Positions 23,702 to 33,109 of a stretch of 64,000 nt of DNA are shown here, piece by piece. A program made the position numbers and the translations under genes. The stretch lies in NCBI GenBank assembly GCA_943372645.1, contig CALRZN010000014.1, positions 1 to 64,000 of the forward strand. The letters run 5' to 3'. The stretch's first letter is position 1, and each line of letters opens with the position of its first letter. The notes under the pieces were generated by a model that searched no databases, was not told the DNA's origin, and saw only the letters and a program-made list of their open reading frames with translations. The DNA is from VBWE01 sp943372645. GTDB lineage: Bacteria > Bacteroidota > Bacteroidia > Palsa-965.

Positions 23702-26700
23702 ATGAGAACACAACATACCATTATCAGAACCTGTTTTTTAGTACTGCTTTTATTGGGCGTAATAAAAAACACCTCCGCGCTTACAGTAACAGTAACCGCA
23801 ATTACACCTTCCGTTTTATGTGCCGGTCAACCGCTGTCGGCATCATTTTCCGTTTCGGGTGGTGCGCCGGTGGCCGGCAACGTTTACACGTTACAGCTCT
23901 CCGATCCGGCCGGTGGATTTACTTCGCCGGTTACACTTGCAACGCTTACTTCCACGGCACTCACCGGTACATTTAACATGACCCTGCCGCAGGGCGTGCC
24001 GTCAGGAACCGGTTACCGTTTACGTGTAAACGCGACGGCTCCTGCAACCACGGGAACAGCAAGCGTTTCTGTGTTTACAGTAAACGGCATACTCGGCGAT
24101 ATTCCTTCACCGGCCACGTTCCGTTATTGCGGCAGTTCAGGCGGTCGCGATTATTTTGTAAGCACAGCTACGCAGGATTGGACGCAGTCGCACGCGCTGT
24201 GTGTTGCAGCAGGTGGTTATCCCGCATACATCCCTGATACTGCAACCAACAGGCTGCTCTCGGCACATGCAGGCACCGGTGCTTTCATCGGTTATACCGA
24301 CCAGGCCATTGAAGGCGTGTGGCAGTGGCTGAACGGCGCACCTGCCACGTTTACCGCCTGGGCACCCGGTGAGCCGAACAACTCCGGCAATGAAGACTAT
24401 GCACAGCTCACCGGCAGCAGCACATGGAATGATATTCCCGGAACGTTCGCACAATATGCAATGCTGCAGCTTGCGCCGGCAACAGCAAACAGCCCGGTAT
24501 GCGAAGGCAGCACCATTACACTCAATGCGTTCACACTTTCGGGAGCAACGTATTCGTGGGCTGGTCCGAACGGATTTACATCTGCACAGCAGAACCCGCA
24601 GATCACCAATGCGGTGGCGGCTTCGGCGGGAACATACACACTCACCTACACGAAAGGCGGATGCACGGCAACGGCAACAGTTGCTGTTACGGTGAACCAG
24701 GCCGCAACAGGTATCGGGCAAAGCAGTCCGCTGCTTCCGTCGCTTACTTCCGGACTGGTGCTGTATTATCCGTTTAACGGCAACGCAACCGATGCAAGCG
24801 GCAATAACCTGAACGGCACCGTTTATGGTGGTGTTACACCCGCAGCCGATCGTTTCGGTAACGCCTCGGGAGCCATGAAGATGGACGGCTTCAGCGGATA
24901 CGTGGATGCACCCGATGGCGTGTATTTTAATGGAAGTGATTTTACAGTTACCGCCTGGATCAAAACAGCATCCAACGGAAACTCGGCACGCGTATTTGAT
25001 TTTGCAAACGGGCAGGCCAATAACAATGTGCTGCTCACCTACACCAGCGGAACAAACGGAATGCCTTCGGCCACGGTGTATAACGGTTCCACGCAGATCG
25101 GTTATATCAGCAGCACTGCTACACAAACGCCCCTCAACCAGTGGGCACACCTTGCACTTACATTCAGCAGCGGTATCGGCAGCATTTATATCAACGGTTC
25201 ACGCGTGGCGCTGGGCAACATGACCACCCCGCAGAATGTTTTGCGCACACTTAATTTTATCGGCCGCAGCCAGTGGGTGGTTGATGCGTATGCCGATGCA
25301 ACGTTTGATGATTTCCGGATTTACAATCGTGCGCTCACCACCAATGAACTGATGTCGCTCGTGCTGCAGCAACCCGATCCGGTTGGTTTTGTGGCTGCAT
25401 CTGCCAGTGTATGTTCCGGAAGTACGGCTACGTTGTACCTGCTGAATTCACAGCCCGGTGTAAGTTACCAGTTGCAGAATGCATCCAACGGTTCAAACAT
25501 CGGCACGGCAGTAAACGGCAACGGTGACACACTTGCATTCGTAACCGGAACACTTACTGCACCGGCAGGTTTCCAGCTGCAGGCCACCACGGTCAGCAGC
25601 GGTTGTGTGCGCACACTGTCGCCACCGGTTTCCATTTCAATTGCACCATTGCCCGCAGCTCCGGCAACAACCGGCGCACAGCGCTGCGGACCGGGACAAC
25701 TTACTTTAACAGCCAGCGGCGCACCTTTGGGTGGTTACTACCAGTGGTACACTACCGCAACCGGCGGAACTCCGATTGCAGGAGTAACAACAGGCACCTA
25801 TACAACGCCTTCGCTGAATACCACCACCACGTATTATGTTTCTGTGGTGGGAACCTGTGAAAGCGCACGCACCCCGGTAACAGCTACTATACTCAGCGTT
25901 ACCGGTCCGCTGGTTGATCTGCACAGCAACCTGATTGCGTATTATAAAGTGGATGGCAACATGGCTGATTCGAGCGGATACAATAATCCGATGGCGCATT
26001 ATTACAATTCAGCGTATGTACCCGACCGCAATGCAAATACAGCAAGTGCAATACAGATTTCGGGCGGAAACTTTCTCGGGTGCAATAACACGCCGGTGAT
26101 TCAGCAGCTCAACACCGAAGTAACAGTGGCGTTGTGGATTAACGAAACGGCAAGTAACTTCGGTTTTCTAACACCGCTTGTAAACAAGTGGCAGAACGAC
26201 GGACTGTACATGGGCCTTGAAAGTTATTACGACCCGGCACAGCAGCAGCAGATGAACCGCGTACGCTGGCGCGTAAATGCAAACAACTTTGTACTCAGTT
26301 CGGCAAACGTTCCGCACGGCGTGTGGCATCACATTGTGTGTACGTTTGGCGGCGGACGTTTAAAAGTATATCAGAACGGGGTGCTTACCGGCGACATTCC
26401 GGTTTCGGGTGTAATCACAAATACCACACTTGTAAGTCTCGAAATCGGCCGCCAGGCCAATGGCTCCGGCAACGCAACCTACAACGGCAGCCTGGATGAT
26501 ATCCGCATCTACAGCCGTGCATTTAATGCAGATGAAGCGCAGGTGCTGTATAACGAATCGAGCTTAGCGTTTGCAAACGATCCGCTGTGTGAAGGACAAA
26601 CACTGCAGCTGAGTGCGCCGGCCATTCCGGGTGCTACGTATGCATGGACCGGTCCGAATGGATTCACCTCGAACCAGCAAAATCCGGCAGCAATAACAAA

Positions 26701-27805
26701 CGTTACCACTGCCAACGCAGGCACCTATTCCCTCGTGATCAATAACGCGAACGGATGTGTTTCGCCGCCACAACAAAACGTGGTGATTATAAACCCGCTG
26801 CCGGGCGCACCGGTAACAACCAACGATACTGTATGCGGCAGCGGCAACGCAATACTCAGTGCATCGGGTGGCAGCAGTTATGCATGGTACACCAGCGCAT
26901 CCGGCGGAACAGCGCTGAGCAATGCACCGACGTACACACTGAACAACGTTACAGCTACAGATACGTTATGGGTCAGTGCATTTTCAGCATCGGGTTGCGA
27001 AGGGCCGCGTACGCCGGTAATTGCGGTGTTTAATAATCCGATACTGAACAATCTTACTGCTACCGGCAATACCGCCTGCCAGGGCAGCACCGCAATCGTT
27101 GTGATACAAAATGCACAGTCCGGTGTAAACTACCAGGCGTATTATAACAATGCGCCGGTAAGTAACGCGGTTAGTGGCACCGGAAGTTTAACCATCCCGG
27201 TTACTACAAATACCATGAATGCCGGAGCAAACACGATTACCGTTGTGGCATCACAAAATGGTTGCGGCACGGTTACACTCACCGATACGGCAACCGTTAC
27301 GGTAAACCCGTTGCCCCTGGTTACATTCAGCATGCCGCAAAGTGTGTATTGCCTGGGCGACAGCCCGATGCAACTTACCGGCGGATCGCCTGCAGGAGGA
27401 ACGTACAGCGGACCGGGTGTAACCGGCAATACATTTACACCGGCACAGGCAGGAACAGGTACATTTATGCTGACCTATCTTTTTGCCGACCCGAACGGTT
27501 GTGCTGACAGCGCAGGATATATGGTAACAGTAGATGTGTGCAGCGGTCTGCAGGCTTCGCCCGGAAATAATAACGGGCTGCTCATTTATCCGAATCCGGC
27601 CGGTGCACAGCTTACGCTGCAGTGGAACACGACTGCTACCGGTGTACTGCTGATTTATGATGTAACCGGACGTGTAATTGAACAGGTTGAAGTGCACAAT
27701 ACAAACCAACTGGAGCTTGCTGTTTCAGATTATACCGCAGGAACATATTATGCTGTGCTCGAAACACCATCGGGAACAATGCGAACCCGGTTTATTAAAA
27801 AGTAA
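23702..27805 (+). CDS. T9SS-secreted adhesin-like protein: C-type lectin, two LamG-like domains, Ig/PKD repeats (module A)
   Basis: A 1367-residue secreted protein. Order: signal peptide (1 to about 25), Ig-like domain, C-type lectin-like domain at about 138-258 (WTQSHALCVAAGG, EPNNSGNEDY and WND, the EPN-type sugar-binding loop), Ig/PKD-like repeat (ATYSWAGPNGFTSAQQNPQI), LamG/concanavalin-like domain at about 353-550 (GLVLYYPFNGNATDASGN ... FDDFRIYNRAL), Ig-like repeats, second LamG-like domain at about 737-948, further Ig/PKD repeats, and a T9SS type A sorting domain from about 1293 (LLIYPNPAGAQLTLQW ... MRTRFIKK). It should be exported through T9SS and bind glycans at the surface; the ligand is unknown. 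It converges on the helical-protein gene at 27877 and has a close paralogue at 29737. Confidence 0.92.
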   Translation: MRTQHTIIRTCFLVLLLLGVIKNTSALTVTVTAITPSVLCAGQPLSASFSVSGGAPVAGNVYTLQLSDPAGGFTSPVTLATLTSTALTGTFNMTLPQGVPSGTGYRLRVNATAPATTGTASVSVFTVNGILGDIPSPATFRYCGSSGGRDYFVSTATQDWTQSHALCVAAGGYPAYIPDTATNRLLSAHAGTGAFIGYTDQAIEGVWQWLNGAPATFTAWAPGEPNNSGNEDYAQLTGSSTWNDIPGTFAQYAMLQLAPATANSPVCEGSTITLNAFTLSGATYSWAGPNGFTSAQQNPQITNAVAASAGTYTLTYTKGGCTATATVAVTVNQAATGIGQSSPLLPSLTSGLVLYYPFNGNATDASGNNLNGTVYGGVTPAADRFGNASGAMKMDGFSGYVDAPDGVYFNGSDFTVTAWIKTASNGNSARVFDFANGQANNNVLLTYTSGTNGMPSATVYNGSTQIGYISSTATQTPLNQWAHLALTFSSGIGSIYINGSRVALGNMTTPQNVLRTLNFIGRSQWVVDAYADATFDDFRIYNRALTTNELMSLVLQQPDPVGFVAASASVCSGSTATLYLLNSQPGVSYQLQNASNGSNIGTAVNGNGDTLAFVTGTLTAPAGFQLQATTVSSGCVRTLSPPVSISIAPLPAAPATTGAQRCGPGQLTLTASGAPLGGYYQWYTTATGGTPIAGVTTGTYTTPSLNTTTTYYVSVVGTCESARTPVTATILSVTGPLVDLHSNLIAYYKVDGNMADSSGYNNPMAHYYNSAYVPDRNANTASAIQISGGNFLGCNNTPVIQQLNTEVTVALWINETASNFGFLTPLVNKWQNDGLYMGLESYYDPAQQQQMNRVRWRVNANNFVLSSANVPHGVWHHIVCTFGGGRLKVYQNGVLTGDIPVSGVITNTTLVSLEIGRQANGSGNATYNGSLDDIRIYSRAFNADEAQVLYNESSLAFANDPLCEGQTLQLSAPAIPGATYAWTGPNGFTSNQQNPAAITNVTTANAGTYSLVINNANGCVSPPQQNVVIINPLPGAPVTTNDTVCGSGNAILSASGGSSYAWYTSASGGTALSNAPTYTLNNVTATDTLWVSAFSASGCEGPRTPVIAVFNNPILNNLTATGNTACQGSTAIVVIQNAQSGVNYQAYYNNAPVSNAVSGTGSLTIPVTTNTMNAGANTITVVASQNGCGTVTLTDTATVTVNPLPLVTFSMPQSVYCLGDSPMQLTGGSPAGGTYSGPGVTGNTFTPAQAGTGTFMLTYLFADPNGCADSAGYMVTVDVCSGLQASPGNNNGLLIYPNPAGAQLTLQWNTTATGVLLIYDVTGRVIEQVEVHNTNQLELAVSDYTAGTYYAVLETPSGTMRTRFIKK

Positions 27806-27820
27806 TGCGGCGTTTGAATA

Positions 27821-27858
27821 AAAAGAAGCCCGGCGGATGTAACTGCCGGGCTTCTTTT
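27821..27858. terminator. bidirectional terminator
   Basis: A perfect 14-bp stem (27821-27834 with 27845-27858, core GAAGCCCGGC) with a 10-nt loop and A/T runs on both sides, between two convergent genes. Confidence 0.88.
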
Positions 27859-27876
27859 TTTCAAAATTAAAGATTA

Positions 27877-29364
27877 TTACTTCTTTCGTTTTTCCAGGAA
27901 ATCAAGCAGTACGAGTGCCCGTTTAATTGCAGCAGATTTATTAATGTCCTGGGCTTTGCTGTACTGGCTTTCTGCTTTTTTCCGGATGGCTGCTGCTGTT
28001 AACGCGGTTTTCTTTTGATGGGCATATACTACCAGGTCGGCATGCACCAGCATATCGTCTTCTTTCAGTGCTTCGCTGAATGCGGCTGTTGCCGAAATCG
28101 TTGCGGCTTCGGCGAGCTGATCGTTTTGTATGAGAAAAACAACCAGCGTAAGTAAAATTTCATTGTAAAAAAGTGACTTCGGTTTTTGTTTTTGCAGCAG
28201 GCGCAGCAGTTCTTTTACTTTCTGAACGAGGAAGCCGGGGTTGGCCGGTTTCAGTTTCGGAAATGCAAACGTGTAGGTAAGCATTGTTTTCGCATATCCC
28301 ATCAGGCGGTTGCGTTCGTCTTTCTGGTCTTTCAAAAAGAGCAGCATATCGTCTGCTGTTTTCAACGCTTCGTGATACCTGCCGCTTGCAATTTCAATGG
28401 CGATGCGGTTTGAATAATGCAGTTCGCTTTTGCGCACCCGAAGACCGGGTACCTGCGCTGCAATGTTCCAGGCCTCGAGCATACACTGGTAACACGTTTC
28501 GGCATCGCTACGGCGGTAAGCAAACATCGCTTCAGAGGTCGCCATCATGTAACGGATCAGTTCCGGTGAATGTGCTTCATAAAAAGCCACCGGCATTTCG
28601 GGATGGCGCCGCGTGATTTCCTGAACCCGTTTCTGGTGCCGGGGCAGTACACGGAAATCACTTCCGAAAGTGCCGGCCCCGAGTGTGAATGCAGTAAACT
28701 GGTAATACAGGTTAAACCGCGGATACTTCCGGTATTTTTTCGCAGCGGGCTGCATTTTGTTTACAAATTTCCGTGCCTGTCTGAACCCCTGTTTCATAGC
28801 TGCCTCCTGTGCCTGGCGCGCATACAGCCGTTGCCGGTGAAGCGCCTGCAGCAGGGCCGCCGCTTCCTGCAGTTCCCGGTAATGGCGCGGATTATCATCA
28901 AGCATATTGAGCTGTGCACTGCAAAAAATAACCTGGCTGAGTGCATCGGGCAACAGCTCAAAAATGTTCCGCTCCCAGCACGTGCTTATCAGTTGTTCCA
29001 GCCGCTGCCGTGCCGTGAGGAAAAAATTATTCTGGATCAACGTCCGACACCGGAAATATTCTTCTTCCAGCGGAAGCAGCACAACCGCTGTTCCCGCATT
29101 TTCCGAAACGCCCGATTCAATTGCCTCTGCCAGCTTTTTACGCAGTTTAAAAAAACGGTTCCGCAGCACATTAAAAGAAGTGGTGCCGTTTTCTTCCGGG
29201 TAGATAAACGCCACGGCTTCGTGTACACTGAAGCTTTTCTGTTTCGCGTGTGCGAGAAAATCAAGCAGCAGCAGCATTTTCGGCGAACCGGCAAACTGCC
29301 GCCGGATATTTTCACGGCTTACTTCCGGCAGCTGCAGGTATGCTTCGCGTATGTAGGTATTCAT
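27877..29364 (-). CDS. helical repeat protein with N-terminal winged-helix-like region (module A partner)
   Basis: A 495-residue cytoplasmic protein with no signal peptide or membrane segment. Residues 1-80 (MNTYIREAYLQLPEVSRENI, LLLLDFLAHAKQKSFSVHEA, VLRNRFFKLRKKLAEAIES) look like a compact helical, perhaps winged-helix, domain; the rest is helical pairs similar to TPRs (LLPLEEEYFRCRTLIQNNFF, RYHEALKTADDMLLFLKDQK). It is clearly homologous to the protein at 33110 and more distantly to the one at 54829. Convergent with the lectin/LamG gene. I suspect a regulator but recognise no named DNA-binding family. The frame begins upstream at 29412, but ATG 29364 matches the paralogue's start (MNTYIRE). 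Confidence 0.8.
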   Translation of the reverse strand: MNTYIREAYLQLPEVSRENIRRQFAGSPKMLLLLDFLAHAKQKSFSVHEAVAFIYPEENGTTSFNVLRNRFFKLRKKLAEAIESGVSENAGTAVVLLPLEEEYFRCRTLIQNNFFLTARQRLEQLISTCWERNIFELLPDALSQVIFCSAQLNMLDDNPRHYRELQEAAALLQALHRQRLYARQAQEAAMKQGFRQARKFVNKMQPAAKKYRKYPRFNLYYQFTAFTLGAGTFGSDFRVLPRHQKRVQEITRRHPEMPVAFYEAHSPELIRYMMATSEAMFAYRRSDAETCYQCMLEAWNIAAQVPGLRVRKSELHYSNRIAIEIASGRYHEALKTADDMLLFLKDQKDERNRLMGYAKTMLTYTFAFPKLKPANPGFLVQKVKELLRLLQKQKPKSLFYNEILLTLVVFLIQNDQLAEAATISATAAFSEALKEDDMLVHADLVVYAHQKKTALTAAAIRKKAESQYSKAQDINKSAAIKRALVLLDFLEKRKK

Positions 29365-29583
29365 TGCAATGCATTTTAGTGTTGTTTCAGTCAGTATAAA
29401 TTGGCAGGGCACACTACCTGCAAAACCCCAACCCCTGTATACAAAACAACGATCAGTTGCTCCTTTACGAAATTACCGCTTTTCTGATTTCGTTTCCCGG
29501 AACAGGCGAAGTACCGTTTCATATAATAACAACGAGTTCTTTTTCGTTCCGCACCGGTTGCCGGAAAACGGTTCGCTTCTTTA

Positions 29584-29595
29584 TGTGAATTCACA
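29584..29595. promoter_or_regulatory. 12-bp perfect palindrome, candidate operator 2
   Basis: TGTGAATTCACA, the same core as at 23540-23551, followed after 15 bp by TGCAATGC, which also follows operator 1. The centre is about 112 bp before the -7 box; in module A the distance is about 122 bp, one helical turn more. Confidence 0.5.
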
Positions 29596-29700
29596 GCACA
29601 TTGCAGTGTTTGCAATGCTTTCCGGGCATTGTCCGGGTTCGGAAATGGCTCAATGCATTTCACACATGCATTGATAAATCAGCCCGGTACACTGCGGCCA

Positions 29701-29708
29701 TAGATTTG
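29701..29708 (+). promoter_or_regulatory. Bacteroidota -7 box TAGATTTG
   Basis: Exact TAnnTTTG match 28 nt before ATG 29737, followed by CTTCCGGAAAC as in module A (box at 23667, then TTCCGGAA). Similar leader sequences suggest the two promoters share ancestry. Confidence 0.55.
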
Positions 29709-29736
29709 CTTCCGGAAACGAAAAGCAATTAAAACC

Positions 29737-32700
29737 ATGACTAACAAAAAAAACTACTTCAAAACATTTTTGCTGCTGGTGTTATGCATCGGCGGAGCAA
29801 AACAGGTAAACGCACAGGTCAATCTCACGAACGGCCTCATGGCGTATTACCCGTTCTCGGGAACGTGCACCGATCTGAGCGGTAACAGTAACAACGGAAC
29901 GCCCTCGGGCAGCGCCGGATATACTGCCGATCCCTGGGGAAATGCAAACAGCGCAGCCGTGTTCGGCGGACCGAATAATCCCGGGCGTGTTTATGTCCCC
30001 AATTCCACCTCGCTGCAGTTTTCTGCTACGGCATCATTTGCATATTGGTATAAACTGAACAGCACCGTAGGCACCGACGGACTCGGCAACATTGTGGGTG
30101 GCGGAAGCCATTGTGTTTTTGCAAAAGATGCCGATGCCGGCAGCGGGCTGTATCACAACGCATCGGTGCAGCCGGGCAATGTGCTTTACGGCCACATTGG
30201 TAATGCCGGAATGACTACCAATATATTTTCAATACAGAATTACAACGTGGGGCAATGGGTGCACGTAGTGTATGTGATGGATGTGAATGAAACACGCGTG
30301 TATTACAACGGCGCGCTGTACAGCACACAGGCCGGGGCTTCCACCTTTACCATGATGAATACGCGGCCGCTCGTTATCGGGCGTTACAGCTCCAACTGGT
30401 ACCCGCTTGATGGTGCGGTGGATGAGTTCCGCGTGTATAACCGCGTGCTGAACACGGCGGAGATTGCTGCACTTGCAGGTGTACTTACAACCGGCGTAAC
30501 CGGCACAATAAATGGTCCGCTTTGCGCGGGACAGGCGCTTACCGTAAACTTTAATGTTACTGCAGGTACACCGGTAAGCGGCAACAACTATGTGCTGCAG
30601 CTTTCAGATGCCAACGGCAGTTTTGCGTTCCCGGTGGTGCTCGGTACCATGGCTTCCACCGCCATGTCGGGAACATTTAATGTTACACTTCCTGAAGGTA
30701 TTCCTTCCGGAACGGCTTATGCAGTTCGTGTAAATGCAACGCAACCCGGTTCTGCGGGGACAGCCACTGCACCTTTTACTATTAACGGTGTACTTGGTGA
30801 TATTCCGTCGGCAGCGCAGGTGCGATATTGCGGCAGCAGCGGCGGGCGGCATTATTACATGTCGCTTACCCAGCAAACCTGGGCACAGGCACTGGCGCTG
30901 TGTGCGGCCAACAGCTGCGAGATGGCCTACATTCCCGATGCGGCTACAAACGCCATACTGGCTCCGTTCGGTTCACTGGGATCGTATTTTGGTTATTCCG
31001 ACCAGGCTACAGAAGGCACATGGATTTGGACCGGCGGCGGAAACAGCACCTATACCAACTGGCTTCCGAACGAACCGAACAACTCGGGCAACGAAGATTA
31101 CGCGCACATGGAAGTAAACGGAAAGTGGAACGATGCCAACGGCATAGTACCTGCGTATGCACTGATGCAGCTGGTACCGGTGAACGCAAACATCACCATG
31201 TGCGGAGGCGGCAATGTGAACCTTACTGCTGCACCGCTCAGCGGCGCCACCTACAGCTGGAGCGGCCCGAACGGATTTACTTCTTCGCTGCAGAATCCGG
31301 TAATCAGCAATGCAACGTCGGCTTCCAGCGGAACCTATTCATTAACGTATATCAAAAACGGATGTTCCGCTACCGTAACAACAGGCGTGGCCATTAATCC
31401 GGCTGCGGCCGATGTGGGCCAGAACAGTGTACTGCCCTCCGCACTCACTACCGGGCTTGTGGTGTATTACCCGTTTGACGGAAATGCAAACGATGCAAGT
31501 GGCAATGGACTGAACGGCACCATCAATGGCGGCGTTACACCCGAAGCAGACCGGTTCAACAACCCGAACGGTGCACTACGCATGAACGGAACAAACGGGT
31601 ATGTGCAGGCAGCAGCAGCAACGTATTTCACCGGCGGCGACTACACGGTTGCAGCGTGGATAAAAACAGCAGCCAACGGAAGCTGGCCCCGCATCATGGA
31701 TTTCGGAAACGGCATGGCAAACAACAACGTGTTGCTGGCATACTCCGCCGGAACCACCGGCCGCCCCGCAGCAGAAGTTTTTAATGCAAGCACTTCCGGC
31801 GGCCAGATTGCAAGTGCATCTGTTGCAACGCCGCTGAACCAGTGGACACATGTGGCACTCACCTGGAGCGCGGGTACCGGCCGTATTTATGTAAACGGTG
31901 TGCTTGCCGCACAGGGAAACATGACTGCACCTACCAACGTGATGCGCACGCTCTGCTACATCGGCCGCAGCAACTGGGCCGGCGATGCGTATGCTAATGC
32001 AGCGTTTGATGAGTTCCGTATTTACAACCGTTCGCTTAACAGCGCGGAAGTAAGTCTGCTCGTGCTTGAACAACCAGGCACTGTTGGTCTGACTTCGGAT
32101 GTAATCGGTGTATGTCCTTCCACGGCTGCAAGTGTATTAGTGATTAACTCACAACCCGGTGTGCTGTACCAGTTGCAGGATACCACGAACAACCTGAACG
32201 TAGGCCCGGCAGTAAGCGGTAACGGCGACACCTTGTTTTTACCAACGGGTGTACTTACAACTGCAACCACATTCCAGGTAGTGGCAACGGCTACCGGCAG
32301 CGGATGTTTACGTGTACTCAGCGGGATCATTACCATCCAGGTTTCGCAGGCCCCGGTACCGGTTATTACGGCGATCGGAAGTACCACGTTCTGTCTCGGC
32401 GACAGTGTGCAGTTGCAGGGCAGCGGCGGTAACAGTTACCTCTGGAATAACGGCGATACTACTGCGAGCATTTTTGTAACACAAAGCGGATCGTATTATG
32501 TAACCGTTTCGAATTTCGGATGTGATGCCGTTTCGTCGGTAATCAATGTTACCGTAAATCAGCCGCCGGCGGTTACGTGCAGCATGCCGCAAAGTGTTTA
32601 CTGCATGGCCGACAGTCCGCAACCGCTTACCGGAGGATTCCCTGCCGGCGGAACGTACAGCGGGGCAGGCGTAAGCGGCAGCACCTTTACACCTGCAGCG

Positions 32701-33054
32701 GCAGGAACCGGTCCGGCTACTATTGTGTACACGTACACGGATGCAAACGGTTGTTCAAACACGGCCAGCGTTACTGTGCAGGTGGATGTGTGCAGCGGCG
32801 TGGAAGAAGCAGGTGCAGCAACTGAACCGCTGCTCGTATTTCCGAATCCGGCAACGGAGCGTGTTACCCTGCGATGGAACAGTGCGGCTGCTGAACTGCT
32901 CGTTTACGATGTAACCGGGCGTATTATCAGCACGGTTGATGTACACAACAGCCGGCAGTACGAACTTGATTTAACGAACTATGCAGTTGGTGTGTATTAC
33001 GCTGTTGTAAAAACAGGAACGGAAACTTTGCGGGTGCCTTTTGTAAAAAAATAG
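29737..33054 (+). CDS. T9SS-secreted adhesin-like protein: LamG, C-type lectin, LamG, Ig/PKD repeats (module B)
   Basis: A 1105-residue paralogue of the gene at 23702. Order: signal peptide (1 to about 26, ending NAQ), LamG-like domain at about 32-241 (NGLMAYYPFSGTCTDLSGN), Ig-like domain, C-type lectin-like domain at about 360-480 (EPNNSGNEDY, WND), PKD-like repeat (ATYSWSGPNGFTSSLQNPVI), second LamG-like domain at about 573-771 (GLVVYYPFDGNANDASGNGL), Ig/PKD repeats, and a T9SS type A sorting domain from about 1033 (LLVFPNPATERVTLRW ... PFVKK). Compared with module A it gains an N-terminal LamG and lacks the later one, so domains have been shuffled. Convergent with its own helical partner at 33110. 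Confidence 0.92.
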   Translation: MTNKKNYFKTFLLLVLCIGGAKQVNAQVNLTNGLMAYYPFSGTCTDLSGNSNNGTPSGSAGYTADPWGNANSAAVFGGPNNPGRVYVPNSTSLQFSATASFAYWYKLNSTVGTDGLGNIVGGGSHCVFAKDADAGSGLYHNASVQPGNVLYGHIGNAGMTTNIFSIQNYNVGQWVHVVYVMDVNETRVYYNGALYSTQAGASTFTMMNTRPLVIGRYSSNWYPLDGAVDEFRVYNRVLNTAEIAALAGVLTTGVTGTINGPLCAGQALTVNFNVTAGTPVSGNNYVLQLSDANGSFAFPVVLGTMASTAMSGTFNVTLPEGIPSGTAYAVRVNATQPGSAGTATAPFTINGVLGDIPSAAQVRYCGSSGGRHYYMSLTQQTWAQALALCAANSCEMAYIPDAATNAILAPFGSLGSYFGYSDQATEGTWIWTGGGNSTYTNWLPNEPNNSGNEDYAHMEVNGKWNDANGIVPAYALMQLVPVNANITMCGGGNVNLTAAPLSGATYSWSGPNGFTSSLQNPVISNATSASSGTYSLTYIKNGCSATVTTGVAINPAAADVGQNSVLPSALTTGLVVYYPFDGNANDASGNGLNGTINGGVTPEADRFNNPNGALRMNGTNGYVQAAAATYFTGGDYTVAAWIKTAANGSWPRIMDFGNGMANNNVLLAYSAGTTGRPAAEVFNASTSGGQIASASVATPLNQWTHVALTWSAGTGRIYVNGVLAAQGNMTAPTNVMRTLCYIGRSNWAGDAYANAAFDEFRIYNRSLNSAEVSLLVLEQPGTVGLTSDVIGVCPSTAASVLVINSQPGVLYQLQDTTNNLNVGPAVSGNGDTLFLPTGVLTTATTFQVVATATGSGCLRVLSGIITIQVSQAPVPVITAIGSTTFCLGDSVQLQGSGGNSYLWNNGDTTASIFVTQSGSYYVTVSNFGCDAVSSVINVTVNQPPAVTCSMPQSVYCMADSPQPLTGGFPAGGTYSGAGVSGSTFTPAAAGTGPATIVYTYTDANGCSNTASVTVQVDVCSGVEEAGAATEPLLVFPNPATERVTLRWNSAAAELLVYDVTGRIISTVDVHNSRQYELDLTNYAVGVYYAVVKTGTETLRVPFVKK

Positions 33055-33068
33055 TCGCCGGCGTTTCC

Positions 33069-33109
33069 CGGAAAGCCCGGTTCGCGTTATGCGGCCGGGC
33101 TTCCGTTTT
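33069..33109. terminator. terminator between convergent module B genes
   Basis: Stem CGGAAAGCCCGG with CCGGGCTTCCG (one bulged A), a 14-nt loop and a T run after the right arm, between the stop at 33054 and the convergent stop at 33110. Confidence 0.78.

Larger units (their letters stand above)
29365..29736. other. divergent intergenic region with regulatory sites
   Basis: A 372-bp gap between the minus-strand helical-protein gene and the second lectin/LamG gene. It holds the palindrome at 29584-29595, a -7 box at 29701-29708 and several short CCGG/TGCAATG-containing inverted repeats. No gene or RNA gene is seen, and no TAnnTTTG box was found for the minus-strand gene. Confidence 0.5.

Noticed and set aside
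24137..25150. 337-codon Cys-rich minus-strand frame
   Set aside because: Antisense to repeated lectin/LamG sequence; the Cys residues come from Ala/Thr codons on the other strand.
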